A stretch of DNA of 64,000 nucleotides from Rhodopseudomonas palustris (GCF_003591005.1 NZ_QYYD01000015.1:79781-143780); one strand, 5' to 3'; shown: positions 7,022-17,126, counted from the first letter of the stretch. Translations and numbers: made by a program. The notes: generated by a model not told the origin, from the letters alone.

Positions 7022-7702
7022 ATGAATGTCATCGTCTTTGCGTCACGTAAAGGCGGCGCAGGCAAGAGCACACTGACCGCTCACTTGGCTGCCCATCTTA
7101 CCAAAGCGTCGAAGCGCTGTTTGTTGGTCGATGCCGATCCGCAGGGCTCACTCACGCTGTGGCACAAATTGCGTGGTACTAACGAGCCGCCGCTTCGCAC
7201 GGCAACGCGTTCCGTGGGTGAGATCGTCGCTTCCGCCAAGCGCGATGGCATCGATTGGGTGTTCATCGACACGCCGCCGAACTTGTCCGCCGTCGTCGAC
7301 GACGCGATCCGTCATGCCACCATGGTCATCATACCGGCGCGCCCGGGCGTGTTCGACGTCAATGCGGTGCAGGAGACGATCCAGAGCTGCCGCTCCAGCC
7401 GCAAGCCTTATGCGGTCGTGCTCAACGGCGCACCGGCGCTCCGCGACGAAACGGAAAGCCGCATTGTCACCATTGCGCGTGACGCACTCGCCAAGTTCAA
7501 GGCGCCGGTTTGGGGTGGTCAGATCACCAATCGTGCCGACCTGCTGATGGCGCTGGGCGAAGGCCAGGGCGCTCGGGAATATGCGGCGGAAGGACGCGCC
7601 GCCTACGAGATCAGCCGATTGTGGGCCGCGATCGAGCGCTCGGTCAAGGCGATCCGCGGGGCGGGTGCTGCATCCGGGGCGATGCACAAGCAGGCCGCCT
7701 AA
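7022..7702 (+). CDS. Orphan ParA/MinD-type ATPase
   Basis: A 226-residue P-loop ATPase. The deviant Walker A motif KGGAGKST is at residues 10-17, VDADPQGS follows at about 40-47, and WVFIDTPP is the Walker B-like region. ParA-type proteins form ATP-dependent dimers on DNA or membrane and position plasmids, chromosomes or protein complexes. The start at 7022 is chosen because GGGAGG (7008-7013) precedes it with good spacing; upstream in-frame codons give a non-conserved extension. No parB-like gene is adjacent, so it is an orphan, comparable to PpfA-like protein-positioning ATPases. A terminator follows at 7749. Confidence 0.88.
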   Translation: MNVIVFASRKGGAGKSTLTAHLAAHLTKASKRCLLVDADPQGSLTLWHKLRGTNEPPLRTATRSVGEIVASAKRDGIDWVFIDTPPNLSAVVDDAIRHATMVIIPARPGVFDVNAVQETIQSCRSSRKPYAVVLNGAPALRDETESRIVTIARDALAKFKAPVWGGQITNRADLLMALGEGQGAREYAAEGRAAYEISRLWAAIERSVKAIRGAGAASGAMHKQAA

Positions 7703-7748
7703 TCATCGCACATAACGACGCGCGGCATCGCGCGTTCTCGGCCTCCGG

Positions 7749-7774
7749 CCGCGGCGTAACTCGCCGCGGTTTTT
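7749..7774 (+). terminator. Intrinsic terminator of ParA-like gene
   Basis: CCGCGGCG / CGCCGCGG (7749-7756 and 7762-7769) with a TAACT loop, followed by TTTTT. Confidence 0.85.
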
Positions 7775-7832
7775 CGCCGTTGCGGCCGGGCTGCCCGCAC
7801 CCAGCCGATAAGCTGACGCTCATCAGCGCAAG

Positions 7833-7862
7833 AAAAAAGCCGGGCTCACAAGGAACCCGGCT
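7833..7862 (-). terminator. Intrinsic terminator (minus strand) of sRNA candidate or lysR
   Basis: On the minus strand AGCCGGG (complement of 7856-7862) pairs with CCCGGCT (complement of 7838-7844), followed by a run of Ts (complement of the A-run 7833-7838). Confidence 0.85.
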
Positions 7863-7966
7863 GAGGTCATGGCCTCAAGAGGCCGACACAATCACCTTCC
7901 AAGAGGGATAACTGAAGCTCCACACCACTGGAGGAGGGGGACAAGTGTAGTGCGAACCCTCAGCAT
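7833..7966 (-). ncRNA. Candidate small RNA with anti-Shine-Dalgarno stretch
   Basis: In the 408-bp gap between the ParA-like gene and lysR, the minus strand reads as a compact structured RNA. It has a CCCCCTCCTCC stretch (complement of 7930-7940) that forms the base of a CTCCA/TGGAG hairpin (7918-7933), then a GGCCTC-TT-GAGGCC hairpin (7871-7884), then a rho-independent terminator. A candidate promoter lies just upstream (7973-8001). CU-rich anti-SD motifs of this type occur in alphaproteobacterial sRNAs of the alpha-r14/CcsR kind that repress translation. It could alternatively be just the 3' UTR of lysR. Confidence 0.45.
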
Positions 7967-7972
7967 GTAGCC

Positions 7973-8001
7973 ATTTGATCCGCGAAAACGGCATCCAGCA
8001 A
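7973..8001 (-). promoter_or_regulatory. Candidate promoter for small RNA
   Basis: On the minus strand TTGCTG (complement of 7996-8001) and TCAAAT (complement of 7973-7978) are 17 bp apart, placing a start near 7966. Confidence 0.3.
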
Positions 8002-8110
8002 CCAGGGTCGCCGCATGTCAGTCATGCATACGTGGCCGCGGCGATGCCGCGCAGAGCTGGCGGCGTCGCAGGCCTCCTGGGGCTTGACCGAGAGCACGAG
8101 AGCGCCGAAC

Positions 8111-9034
8111 TCAGCTCGGCCAGCGCTGCGCCTTGTTGACCACGAAGTCGCGGAAGACCTGGACGCGGGCGACGGTCTTCAGCTCTTCTGGATAGACGAA
8201 ATATGTGTCGAGCTGGATCGAGTCCTGCTCGTCGAACAGCTGTACCAGCCGGTTCGGATCTTCGACCAGGTAGTCGGGCAGCGCCGCGATGCCGAGGCCC
8301 TGCTGACAAGCCCGCACCAGACCGAGGATGTTGTTGACCTTGAAGTACGGCTCGCGCGGCCCTTGGCCGTTGCGGCCGGCGTCGACCAGCCAGCTGCGGT
8401 TCTGCAGATGCTGCGGTACCTGATTGTCGCTCAGCATGATCAGCCGGTGGTTATCCAGCTCTTCAAGCGTGCGCGGCGTGCCGAAATGCTTGATGTATTC
8501 GGGAGAGCAATAGGCGTGGAAGCCGATTGAGAACAGTTTTCGCTGGATCAGGTCGGGCTGGGTCGGCTTGCGGGTGCGGATCGCGACGTCAGCCTCGCGC
8601 ATCGACAGATCCAGCTCTTCGTCGGTGACGATCAGCGAGATCCGGATCTCGGGATACAGCGCGGTGAACTCGCCGAGCCGCGGCACCAGCCAGTGAATGC
8701 CGAGCCCCGGCGTCGTGGTGATCTTCAGATCTCCGCTCGGCCGCTCGCGGCTGTCGGTCAGCTTGGCACGCGCCGCCTGAAGCTGCATGAACACGTCGTG
8801 CGCGGTACGGAACAGCAGGTCGCCCTGTTCGGTGAGTATCAGACCACGCGCGTGGCGGTGGAACAGCGAGACCGACAGCTCCTGCTCGAGCGCGCTGACT
8901 TGGCGCGAGACGGCTGATTGCGACAGGCCGAGCTGTTCACCCGCATGGGTGAAGCTGCCGGCTTCGGCAGCCGCGTGAAAGACCTTGAGCTTATCCCAAT
9001 CCATATCGGTGAACCCGTCGCGGTTTCGAGGCAC
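8111..9034 (-). CDS. LysR-family transcriptional regulator
   Basis: A LysR-type regulator of about 297-307 residues. The N-terminal winged helix-turn-helix contains FHAAAEAGSFTHAGEQLGLS and AVSRQVSALEQEL; a LysR substrate-binding domain follows from about residue 100. The longest frame starts at GTG 9034, 2 bp after the trxB stop; an ATG at 9004 (MDWDKLKVF) matches usual LysR starts and may be the true one, though neither has a strong ribosome-binding site. It is co-oriented with and directly downstream of trxB, a conserved pairing in this lineage, so a redox-related role is plausible. The effector is unknown. Confidence 0.92.
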   Translation of the reverse strand: MPRNRDGFTDMDWDKLKVFHAAAEAGSFTHAGEQLGLSQSAVSRQVSALEQELSVSLFHRHARGLILTEQGDLLFRTAHDVFMQLQAARAKLTDSRERPSGDLKITTTPGLGIHWLVPRLGEFTALYPEIRISLIVTDEELDLSMREADVAIRTRKPTQPDLIQRKLFSIGFHAYCSPEYIKHFGTPRTLEELDNHRLIMLSDNQVPQHLQNRSWLVDAGRNGQGPREPYFKVNNILGLVRACQQGLGIAALPDYLVEDPNRLVQLFDEQDSIQLDTYFVYPEELKTVARVQVFRDFVVNKAQRWPS

Positions 9035-9036
9035 GG

Positions 9037-10005
<969 letters not shown>

Positions 10006-10256
10006 TCAGCTCCCCAAATATAGGGCGGCGCGAAGCAGGAATGGCCTGGCAGGGGCATCGCCAATGGGCGGAAGGTTTAGACGCAACATTATGTCATCTA
10101 GAGAGCTATGCAAGATTTGCAATCCGTCTGTGCAGGATTTCCCACGGTGTTTGGCAAACGAGTTGTGAGCATCGCGAAATAAAATTGCGCAGGATGTGTC
10201 AACTCAGCTAAGACGGGAGCGTTGCCCGCCACGTCCGCAACACGGGATTTCGCTGC

Positions 10257-10736
10257 GTGTCCAAGAGCCTCGACCAGATCGACCTGAAAATCCTCCAGGA
10301 AATCCAGGAGGACGGTCGAATCACCAATGTCGAATTGGCGAAGCGCGTCGGGATCTCGCCGCCGCCTTGTCTGCGCCGCGTCCGCACCCTGGAGGAAGAG
10401 GGCTACATCCAGGGCTATCGCGGCCTGCTCGACCCGGCCCATCTCGGCTTCGACGTGACCGTGTTCGCCTCGGTGCACCTGTCGAGCCAGGCTGAAGCCG
10501 ATCTGCGCGGGTTTGAGGAGTTCGTCCGCAACGAGCCGCTCGTCAGGGAGTGCTGGATGCTGTCCGGCGAGGTCGATTTCATTCTGAAATGCGTCGCGCC
10601 CGATATGGCGACCTTTCAGGCCTTCGTGGCGCATCTCACCGCCGCTCCCCATGTCCGTAACGTCCGCACGTCGCTGGTGCTGAGGAATTCGAAGTATGCG
10701 GCCGCCGTGCCGCTGGAGTTGAAGTCGGCGACCTGA
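10257..10736 (+). CDS. Lrp/AsnC-family transcriptional regulator
   Basis: A 159-residue regulator starting at GTG. It has an N-terminal helix-turn-helix (LDQIDLKILQEIQEDGRITN, about 5-24, then VELAKRVGISPPPCLRRVRTLE) and a C-terminal RAM ligand-binding domain (about 70-150). Lrp/AsnC proteins sense amino acids and control their metabolism. It is divergent from trxB. The gap 10003-10256 includes a TTGCAAATCTTGCA-like dyad (about 10107-10121 on the complementary strand) that could be its operator. Its ligand is unknown. Confidence 0.93.
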   Translation: MSKSLDQIDLKILQEIQEDGRITNVELAKRVGISPPPCLRRVRTLEEEGYIQGYRGLLDPAHLGFDVTVFASVHLSSQAEADLRGFEEFVRNEPLVRECWMLSGEVDFILKCVAPDMATFQAFVAHLTAAPHVRNVRTSLVLRNSKYAAAVPLELKSAT

Positions 10737-10737
10737 C

Positions 10738-10756
10738 CGCCGGGCCGGGCCCGGCG
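10738..10756. terminator. GC-rich perfect palindrome between convergent genes
   Basis: CGCCGGGCC-G-GGCCCGGCG is a perfect 9-bp inverted repeat right after the Lrp-type stop codon and 21 bp before the doxX stop. It lacks a T-tract. It is probably a shared transcription barrier or a palindromic repeat unit. Confidence 0.45.
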
Positions 10757-10777
10757 TCCAAAATTGGTTGGGGAGGT

Positions 10778-11188
10778 TCAGATCTTGCGGCGCAGGGCTG
10801 CGTCGAGACTGATCGGTCCGCCACCCGCTGTCGCCAGATACAAGCAGGCGAAGCAGAACAGGATCGCGGCGGTGCCGCCGTTCAACAGCGGAAACCACAC
10901 CGGCGCTTCGCCCTTGAATACGTGGCCGATGAAGTAAGCGAACGCCATCTCGCCCGACAGGATGAAGGCGACCAGCCTGGTGAACAGACCGAGCATCAGC
11001 ATCGCGCCGAGAATGAGTTCGAGCGCACCGGCGAAGCCGATGAGCGAGAACAATTCGACCTTGGCGAAGTAAGGGACCACCGGAAACTTGAAGATTTTCG
11101 CCACGCCGTACTGAAACAGCAGCAGGCCGGTGATGAAGCGAAACAAGCTCAGGACCGTGGGCTGCCACTTGGCGGCGAAGCTGTCCAT
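10778..11188 (-). CDS. DoxX family membrane protein
   Basis: A 136-residue integral membrane protein with four hydrophobic segments: FITGLLLFQYGVAKIFKF near residue 20, LIGFAGALELILGAMLMLGLF, AFILSGEMAFAYFIGH and AAILFCFACLYLATAG. The start MDSFAAKW is preferred because the longer reading from 11281 adds a non-conserved, charged leader. DoxX-like proteins are associated with oxidoreductase or quinone systems but have no settled biochemical role. It converges with the Lrp-type gene. Confidence 0.88.
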   Translation of the reverse strand: MDSFAAKWQPTVLSLFRFITGLLLFQYGVAKIFKFPVVPYFAKVELFSLIGFAGALELILGAMLMLGLFTRLVAFILSGEMAFAYFIGHVFKGEAPVWFPLLNGGTAAILFCFACLYLATAGGGPISLDAALRRKI

Positions 11189-11339
11189 GTTCGGTGCGAG
11201 TCCTTTGTTGATGACGGATCGCAGTTGGATACTTGGCGTTCCGCGCCCTTGTCCATTGGTCGCACCCTGCAACACGGACAAGTGATGTTTGTCCGGCTGG
11301 CGTGATCACCTGGAAGGCGCTCACTACTCTGCACACAGC

Positions 11340-11363
11340 AAAAAGGCCGCCCTCGGCGGCCTT
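11340..11363 (-). terminator. Intrinsic terminator of greA
   Basis: On the minus strand AAGGCCGCC/GGCGGCCTT with a GAG loop, followed by TTT. It lies 28 bp past the greA stop. Confidence 0.88.
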
Positions 11364-11390
11364 CTGTGCACTACCTGCTCGAAAAACGCG

Positions 11391-11867
11391 TCAGCGCCAT
11401 TCGACCTTTGCGATCTCGTAGGCCTTGGCGCCGCCGGGGGCATTGACCTCGACGGAGGTGCCCTTGGTCTTGCCGATCAGGGCGCGGGCGAGCGGCGAGG
11501 TGATCGAGATCTTGCCCTTCTTGGCGTCTGCCTCGGCTTCGCCGACGATCTGCCAGACGGCCTTTTTCTCTGTGTCCTCGTCGATCAGCGTCACGGTGGC
11601 GCCGAACTTGATGGTGTCGCCGGACAGCTTGCTGATGTCGATGATGTCGGCGCGCGCGAGCTTGTCCTCGAGCTCCGCGATGCGGCCCTCGTTGTGCGAC
11701 TGCTCTTCCTTGGCGGCGTGATACTCGGCGTTCTCCGAGAGGTCGCCATGCGAGCGCGCCTCGGCGATATGCTCGATGATGCGCGGACGATCCTGCGACT
11801 GGCGCTTCTTCAATTCGTCCGAGAGCGCGGCGTAGCCGCCCGCCGTCATCGGTACCTTTTCGACCAT
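11391..11867 (-). CDS. greA: Transcription elongation factor GreA
   Basis: A 158-residue factor that enters the RNA polymerase secondary channel and stimulates cleavage of backtracked transcripts. The N-terminal coiled coil carries the conserved tip [16 protein letters not shown] (acidic D and E residues needed for Mg-dependent cleavage); the C-terminal FKBP-like domain begins near residue 80. Length and motifs are canonical. It lies downstream of carB on the same strand but is separated by 222 bp containing an operator-like dyad, so it probably has its own promoter. Confidence 0.97.
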   Translation of the reverse strand: MVEKVPMTAGGYAALSDELKKRQSQDRPRIIEHIAEARSHGDLSENAEYHAAKEEQSHNEGRIAELEDKLARADIIDISKLSGDTIKFGATVTLIDEDTEKKAVWQIVGEAEADAKKGKISITSPLARALIGKTKGTSVEVNAPGGAKAYEIAKVEWR

Positions 11868-11897
11868 CTTGCCTTCATCCTCGATATTCGCCGCGGC

Positions 11898-11914
11898 TGG
11901 TCACATCGTGACCA
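11898..11914. promoter_or_regulatory. 17-bp inverted repeat upstream of greA
   Basis: TGGTCAC-ATC-GTGACCA is a perfect 7-bp dyad with a 3-nt spacer, 31-47 bp upstream of the greA start. Its form is that of a dimeric repressor or activator site. The rest of the 222-bp gap between greA and carB shows nothing further. Confidence 0.4.
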
Positions 11915-12089
11915 ACCGCAATCTCGTCAGCTTGCATAAGGGCGAGCCGCCGCGCGGGTACCCAAAACTTCCAGGAATACTTCCAGCCGGTAGCTCAGGA
12001 TCGCCGCGAGGGCCGATTAAAACTAACTTGAAGCTGGCGGGTTCCCGGCCTTGCCGATCAGTTTGCCGGGCACGCGGCCCGGCTGTCGA

Positions 12090-15000
12090 TCAGGATTGGG
12101 AAAAGTAGCTCTGCAAGGTCCGAACCTCAAGGTCTCCGCCCAGATAGGCCCGGATTCCCTTTGCGGCCGCCACAGCCCCGGAAAGAGTGGTGTAATATGG
12201 CACCTTATGCAAGAGGGCAGCCCGCCGCAGCGAGCGGCTGTCGGCCAAGGCCTGCGGCCCCTCGGTGGTGTTGAACACCAATTGGACCTCGCCGTTCATG
12301 ATGGCGTCGACGATGTGCGGACGGCCTTCCAACACCTTGTTGATCTTCTCGGCCGGGACGCCGTGGTCGCTGAGATAGCGCTGCGTGCCGGAGGTGGCGA
12401 TCACCTTGAAGCCGACTTCATGGAGCAGCTTCACGGCGTCGATGATCCGGGTCTTGTCGTTTTCCCTGACCGAGACAAACACCGTGCCCTTGCGCGGCAC
12501 GCGGGTGCCGCCGCCGAGCTGACTCTTGGCGAAGGCGATCTCGAACGAGCGGTCGAGGCCCATGACTTCGCCGGTCGAACGCATCTCCGGGCCGAGCACG
12601 GTGTCGACGCCGGGGAAGCGGGCGAACGGGAAGACCGATTCCTTGACGCCGACGTGGCCCAGCATGCGTTTCTCCAGACCGAGGTCCGCGATCTTCTCGC
12701 CGGCCATGATCCGGGCGGCCAGCTTGGCAACCGGCATACCGATCACCTTGGCGACGAACGGCACCGTTCGCGAGGCCCGCGGATTGACCTCGAGAACGTA
12801 GATCTCGCCGTCCTTAATGGCGTACTGCACGTTCATCAGGCCGACGACGTCGAGGCCGAGCGCAAGCTCCCGGGTCTGCCGCTCCAGCTCGGCGATGATC
12901 GGCGCGTCGAGCGAGTAGGGCGGCAGCGAGCAGGCCGAGTCGCCGGAATGAATGCCGGCTTCCTCGATGTGCTCCATGATGCCGACGATGAAGGTGTCCT
13001 TGCCGTCGGACAGGCAGTCGACGTCGACTTCCGTGGCGTCCGACAGATAGCGGTCGAACAGCAGCGGGTTGGTGCCGAGCACGGTGTTGATCTGGCCGGT
13101 CTTGTCGTTCGGGTAGCGCGCCTTGACGTCGCCGGGGACGAGCTCGGGCAGGGTGCCGAGCAGATAATCGCTGAGCTGATTGTCCTCGCGAATGATCTGC
13201 ATGGCGCGGCCGCCGAGCACGTAAGACGGGCGCACCACCAGCGGCAGGCCGAGTTCGGCCGCGACCAGGCGCGCCTGCTCGACCGAATAGGCGATGCCGT
13301 TCTTCGGCTGCTTCAGCCGCAGCTTGTCGAGGATGCGCTTGAAGCGGTCGCGGTCCTCGGCGAGGTCGATCGCGTCCGGCGAGGTGCCGAGGATCGGCAC
13401 GTCGGCGGCTTCCAGCGCGCGCGCCAGCTTCAGCGGCGTCTGGCCGCCGAACTGGACGATGACGCCCTTCAGGCTGCCCTTGCTGCGTTCGGTGTCGATG
13501 ATCTCGAGTACGTCTTCGGCAGTCAGCGGTTCGAAATACAGCCGGTCCGCGGTGTCGTAGTCGGTCGACACGGTTTCGGGGTTGCAGTTCACCATGATCG
13601 ACTCGTAGCCGGCGTCATGCAGCGCGAAGCAGGCATGGCAGCAGCAATAGTCGAACTCGATGCCCTGGCCGATCCGGTTCGGACCGCCGCCGAGGATGAT
13701 GACCTTGTTCTTGTCCGAAGGCCGGCTCTCGTCGGACGCGGGGCCGGCGAACGGCGACTCGTAGGTCGAGTACATGTAGGCGGTCGGCGAGGCGAACTCC
13801 GCCGCGCAGGTGTCGATGCGCTTGAACACCGGGCGGACGTCGAGCGCGCGGCGCTTCGCCTTGACGTCGGCTTCGGTGGTGCCGGCCAGCACGGCCAGGC
13901 GGGCGTCGGAGAACCCCATCGCCTTCAGGGTCCGCATGCCGAAGGAGTGCTCCGGCAGGCCGCTGGAGCGCACCCGCGCTTCCATGTCGACAATGCCGCG
14001 CAGCTGCGCCAGGAACCACGGGTCGATCTTGCAGGAGTTGAAGATCTCCTCGTCGGTCCAGCCCAGCCGCATCGCCTGGGCGACCTGCAGCAGCCGGCTC
14101 GGGGTCGGGGTGCCGAGCGCCGCGCGGATCGCGTTCTTGTCGTCGCCGCGGCCGAGGCCGTCGATTTCGATCTCGTCGAGGCCGGTCAGGCCGGTCTCGA
14201 GACCGCGCAGCGCCTTCTGCAGGCTTTCCTGGAAGGTGCGGCCGATCGCCATGACTTCGCCGACCGACTTCATCGAGGTGGTCAGGTTGGCCGAGGCGCC
14301 GGGGAATTTCTCGAAGGCGAAGCGCGGAATTTTGGTGACGACGTAGTCGATGGTCGGCTCGAACGACGCTGGCGTCGCGCCGCCGGTGATGTCGTTGGCA
14401 ATTTCGTCCAGCGTGTAGCCGACCGCCAGCTTGGCAGCGACCTTGGCGATCGGGAAGCCGGTGGCCTTCGACGCCAGCGCCGACGAGCGCGACACGCGGG
14501 GGTTCATCTCGATCACGACCAGCCGGCCGTCCTCGGGATTGACCGCGAACTGCACGTTGGAGCCGCCGGTTTCGACGCCGATCTCGCGCAGCACCGCCAG
14601 CGAGGCGTCGCGCATGATCTGATATTCCTTGTCGGTCAGCGTCAGCGCCGGCGCCACCGTGATCGAGTCGCCGGTGTGCACGCCCATCGGATCGAGGTTT
14701 TCGATCGAGCAGACGATGATGCAGTTGTCCTTCTTGTCGCGGACAACCTCCATTTCGTATTCTTTCCATCCGAGGATGGATTCTTCGATCAGCACCTCGC
14801 TGGTCGGCGAGGCGTCGATGCCGCTCTCGACGATCTCGATGAATTCGGCCTTGGTGTAGGCGATGCCGCCGCCGGTGCCGCCCATGGTGAAAGACGGGCG
14901 GATCAGCGCCGGGAAGCCGATTTCGTCGAGCGCGCGCAGCGCGTCGGGCAGATTCTTGACCTGGCGGGAGCGGGGCGTCTCCAGACCGATTTTGGTCATC

Positions 15001-15419
15001 GCCTCGCGGAAGCGTTCGCGGTCCTCGGCCTTGTCGATGGCGTCGGCGGTGGCGCCGATCATCTCGACGTCGAATTTCTCCAGCGTGCCGAGCTTGCGCA
15101 GCGACAGCGCGCAGTTCAGCGCGGTCTGGCCGCCCATGGTCGGCAGCAGCGCGAAGCCGCCGGGAATGACGTAGCGTTCCTTCTCGACGATCTTGGCGAC
15201 GATCTCGGGCGTGATCGGCTCGATATAGGTCGCGTCGGCCAGTTCCGGATCAGTCATGATCGTGGCCGGATTGGAATTGACCAGGACGACCCGGTAGCCT
15301 TCCTGCTTCAGCGCCTTGACCGCCTGTGTGCCGGAATAGTCGAACTCACAGGCCTGGCCGATCACGATGGGACCGGCGCCGATGATGAGGATCGTGGAGA
15401 TGTCGGTTCTTTTGGGCAT
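12090..15419 (-). CDS. carB: Carbamoyl-phosphate synthase large subunit
   Basis: An 1109-residue enzyme making carbamoyl phosphate from glutamine-derived ammonia, bicarbonate and two ATP, for pyrimidine and arginine synthesis. It contains two homologous ATP-grasp halves ([19 protein letters not shown] at the N-terminus and [17 protein letters not shown] near the middle) and a C-terminal MGS regulatory domain (about 950-1080, [14 protein letters not shown]). The start MPKRTDIST at 15419 is the conserved one; the extra upstream codons would run through a terminator hairpin. carA is not adjacent. Confidence 0.97.
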   Translation of the reverse strand: MPKRTDISTILIIGAGPIVIGQACEFDYSGTQAVKALKQEGYRVVLVNSNPATIMTDPELADATYIEPITPEIVAKIVEKERYVIPGGFALLPTMGGQTALNCALSLRKLGTLEKFDVEMIGATADAIDKAEDRERFREAMTKIGLETPRSRQVKNLPDALRALDEIGFPALIRPSFTMGGTGGGIAYTKAEFIEIVESGIDASPTSEVLIEESILGWKEYEMEVVRDKKDNCIIVCSIENLDPMGVHTGDSITVAPALTLTDKEYQIMRDASLAVLREIGVETGGSNVQFAVNPEDGRLVVIEMNPRVSRSSALASKATGFPIAKVAAKLAVGYTLDEIANDITGGATPASFEPTIDYVVTKIPRFAFEKFPGASANLTTSMKSVGEVMAIGRTFQESLQKALRGLETGLTGLDEIEIDGLGRGDDKNAIRAALGTPTPSRLLQVAQAMRLGWTDEEIFNSCKIDPWFLAQLRGIVDMEARVRSSGLPEHSFGMRTLKAMGFSDARLAVLAGTTEADVKAKRRALDVRPVFKRIDTCAAEFASPTAYMYSTYESPFAGPASDESRPSDKNKVIILGGGPNRIGQGIEFDYCCCHACFALHDAGYESIMVNCNPETVSTDYDTADRLYFEPLTAEDVLEIIDTERSKGSLKGVIVQFGGQTPLKLARALEAADVPILGTSPDAIDLAEDRDRFKRILDKLRLKQPKNGIAYSVEQARLVAAELGLPLVVRPSYVLGGRAMQIIREDNQLSDYLLGTLPELVPGDVKARYPNDKTGQINTVLGTNPLLFDRYLSDATEVDVDCLSDGKDTFIVGIMEHIEEAGIHSGDSACSLPPYSLDAPIIAELERQTRELALGLDVVGLMNVQYAIKDGEIYVLEVNPRASRTVPFVAKVIGMPVAKLAARIMAGEKIADLGLEKRMLGHVGVKESVFPFARFPGVDTVLGPEMRSTGEVMGLDRSFEIAFAKSQLGGGTRVPRKGTVFVSVRENDKTRIIDAVKLLHEVGFKVIATSGTQRYLSDHGVPAEKINKVLEGRPHIVDAIMNGEVQLVFNTTEGPQALADSRSLRRAALLHKVPYYTTLSGAVAAAKGIRAYLGGDLEVRTLQSYFSQS

Positions 15420-15455
15420 CAAATCTCGCTGACGCGGGCGGGGAATTTCGGGCAC

Positions 15456-15483
15456 AAAAAAAGGGCGCGCATCCGCGCGTCCC
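15456..15483 (-). terminator. Intrinsic terminator between tRNA-like element and carB
   Basis: On the minus strand GGG-A-CGCGC / GCGCG-CCC form a stem with one bulge around GGAT, followed by seven Ts. It sits 37 bp upstream of the carB start, so it either ends the upstream tRNA-like transcript or attenuates carB. Confidence 0.7.
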
Positions 15484-15588
15484 TTGCTCATAAGCGCCGG
15501 GCGTTCCAGGCGCGCGGCCGTGTCTTAGACCAGTTTCCGCAGCGGCGAAAGGGTTTAACGACCGCCGTCAACCGTCAAATTGAAGTAT

Positions 15589-15664
15589 TGGAGGCCCAGC
15601 CTGGACTTGAACCAGGAAAAAGGAGCGTTGCACCGCCCCCGCGTTGATCTTCCGCCACCGGGCC
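15589..15664 (-). tRNA. Atypical tRNA-like element (not a canonical tRNA)
   Basis: A 76-nt sequence on the minus strand that folds as a cloverleaf. It has a 7-bp acceptor GGCCCGG/CTGGGCC, a T-arm CCTGG-TTCAAGT-CCAGG with a canonical T-loop, a 5-nt variable region of Ts, and an encoded CCA (complement of 15589-15591). The middle is odd. The D-arm GCG-GAAGATCAA-CGC lacks the G18-G19 pair, and the anticodon stem GGGGC/GCTCC (one G-U) encloses an 8-nt loop GGTGCAAC rather than 7. If T is position 33 the anticodon reads GCA (Cys), but this is uncertain. A terminator follows downstream. It may be a decayed tRNA, a non-decoding tRNA-like RNA, or a real variant tRNA. Confidence 0.55.
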
Positions 15665-15969
15665 AAGGACAATGTGGCCCGTTCGGGTGCGACAATCCAG
15701 CCCATCTGACGATTAACCTTAAAATCCCGGTTCTGGAAAACCAGGCGAGACCTCGACTGGCTGCCGCTGCGCAGCACCCCGGAATGGCGTGCTTGGGGCC
15801 GACAGCCTCCAGTTTTTGAGGCCTCAATTCACCGTCATTGCCTCACGCATTCGTGTGATTGCTGGCGTAACACTTCCCCGGTCTCGCCGTATCTTGTCAG
15901 CGATGGCAGCCGCGGTGGAGAGATCCAGCGGTGGTCCGAGCGATCGAACGTCGAACCCGAGGAAACTCC

Positions 15970-16680
15970 ATGCGCTACATCAGCCGCTTCGCTCACTACG
16001 CCGCCGCCCTCGGCGCACTGGCCCTTTCCGCGAGTTTCACGCCGGGGCACGCCGCCGAGGAAGCAGTGGTGATCCCGCCGCCGGCGGTCGACGCCAAGGC
16101 CGGCGACGGCATGCAGACCGCGGTGTTCGCCGGCGGCTGTTTCTGGGGCGTGCAGGGCGTGTTTCAGCACACCACCGGCGTCGTCAATGCCGTCTCCGGT
16201 TATGCGGGTGGCAGCAAGGCGAGCGCGAACTACATGATGGTGTCGACCGGCACCACCGACCATGCCGAGGCGGTGGAGATCAAATACGATCCCAAGCAGG
16301 TCAGCTACGGCAAGCTGCTGCAGATCTTCTTCTCGGTGGTGCACGATCCGACCCAGCTCAACCGGCAGGGTCCCGATCGCGGCACGCAGTATCGTTCGGC
16401 GATCTTCACGCTCAACGATGATCAGAAGAAAGTCGCTGACGCTTACATTGCACAGCTCGGCGCCGCCAAGGTCTACGGCGGCCCGATCGTCACCAAAGTC
16501 GGCGCGCTCGAAGGATTTTATGCGGCAGAAGCCTATCATCAGGACTACCTGACGCTGCACCCCAGCCAACCCTATATTGTCTACAACGACCTGCCGAAGA
16601 TCGATAATCTGAAGAAGCTGTTCCCGAAGGACTATCGGGAGAAACCCGCGCTGGTCAGCAGCGCGAAAGTGACGAACTGA
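15970..16680 (+). CDS. msrA: Peptide-methionine (S)-S-oxide reductase, exported
   Basis: A 236-residue MsrA that reduces the S-epimer of methionine sulfoxide in proteins. A signal peptide ([20 protein letters not shown], cleavage probably after GHA near residue 28) implies a periplasmic location. The catalytic motif GGCFWG has Cys57; YAGG and the C-terminal AEAYHQDYL segment are also present. The ATG at 15970 is preferred because GAGGAAA (about 15958) precedes it and the upstream extension is not signal-like. It is followed 32 bp later by msrB. Confidence 0.95.
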   Translation: MRYISRFAHYAAALGALALSASFTPGHAAEEAVVIPPPAVDAKAGDGMQTAVFAGGCFWGVQGVFQHTTGVVNAVSGYAGGSKASANYMMVSTGTTDHAEAVEIKYDPKQVSYGKLLQIFFSVVHDPTQLNRQGPDRGTQYRSAIFTLNDDQKKVADAYIAQLGAAKVYGGPIVTKVGALEGFYAAEAYHQDYLTLHPSQPYIVYNDLPKIDNLKKLFPKDYREKPALVSSAKVTN

Positions 16681-16712
16681 GGCTCAGGTCGATCACACGT
16701 TCAGGAGTTGTC

Positions 16713-17126
16713 ATGACCGATACCAAGACCGCGCCCGGCAAGGTCACCAAGAGCGAGGCCGAGTGGCGCAAGGAATTGACGCCGATTCAGTACGCCGTGC
16801 TGCGCGAAAAGGCGACCGAGCGTCCGTTCACCGGCGAGTATGAATACGAGACGACGCCCGGCACCTATGTGTGCGCCGGCTGCGGTCAGACCCTATTCGA
16901 GTCCGATGCCAAGTTCGATTCCGGATGCGGCTGGCCGAGCTTCACGGCGCCGGCGCAATCGGAAGTGATCGACGAGGAACGCGACGTCAGCCACGGCATG
17001 GTCCGCACCGAAGTGCTTTGCTCGAACTGCAGCGGCCATCTCGGCCACGTGTTCCCGGACGGGCCGGGACCGACCGGCCTGCGCTACTGCATCAACTCGG
17101 CCGCGCTGAAGCTGAAGCCGCGCTGA
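16713..17126 (+). CDS. msrB: Peptide-methionine (R)-S-oxide reductase
   Basis: A 137-residue SelR-domain enzyme reducing the R-epimer of methionine sulfoxide. Four zinc-binding cysteines are visible as CAGC (54, 57) and CSNC (103, 106); the catalytic Cys126 lies in [19 protein letters not shown] is also typical. No signal peptide is apparent, so it is probably cytoplasmic although its operon partner MsrA appears exported. It forms an msrA-msrB repair operon. Confidence 0.96.
   Translation: MTDTKTAPGKVTKSEAEWRKELTPIQYAVLREKATERPFTGEYEYETTPGTYVCAGCGQTLFESDAKFDSGCGWPSFTAPAQSEVIDEERDVSHGMVRTEVLCSNCSGHLGHVFPDGPGPTGLRYCINSAALKLKPR

Noticed and set aside
10098..11336. A 412-codon minus-strand frame spanning Lrp, doxX and their gap
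   Set aside because: It crosses the convergent intergenic palindrome and the real doxX and Lrp frames; no recognisable domain.
12051..15647. A 1198-codon plus-strand open frame
   Set aside because: It is entirely antisense to carB. Its Asp/Arg/Ala/His-rich composition is the usual mirror image of a high-GC gene, not a protein family.
15589..15664. Reading the tRNA-like element as part of a two-piece tmRNA
   Set aside because: It has no G3-U70 pair, no tag reading frame nearby and an unbroken acceptor, so a tmRNA acceptor piece does not fit.
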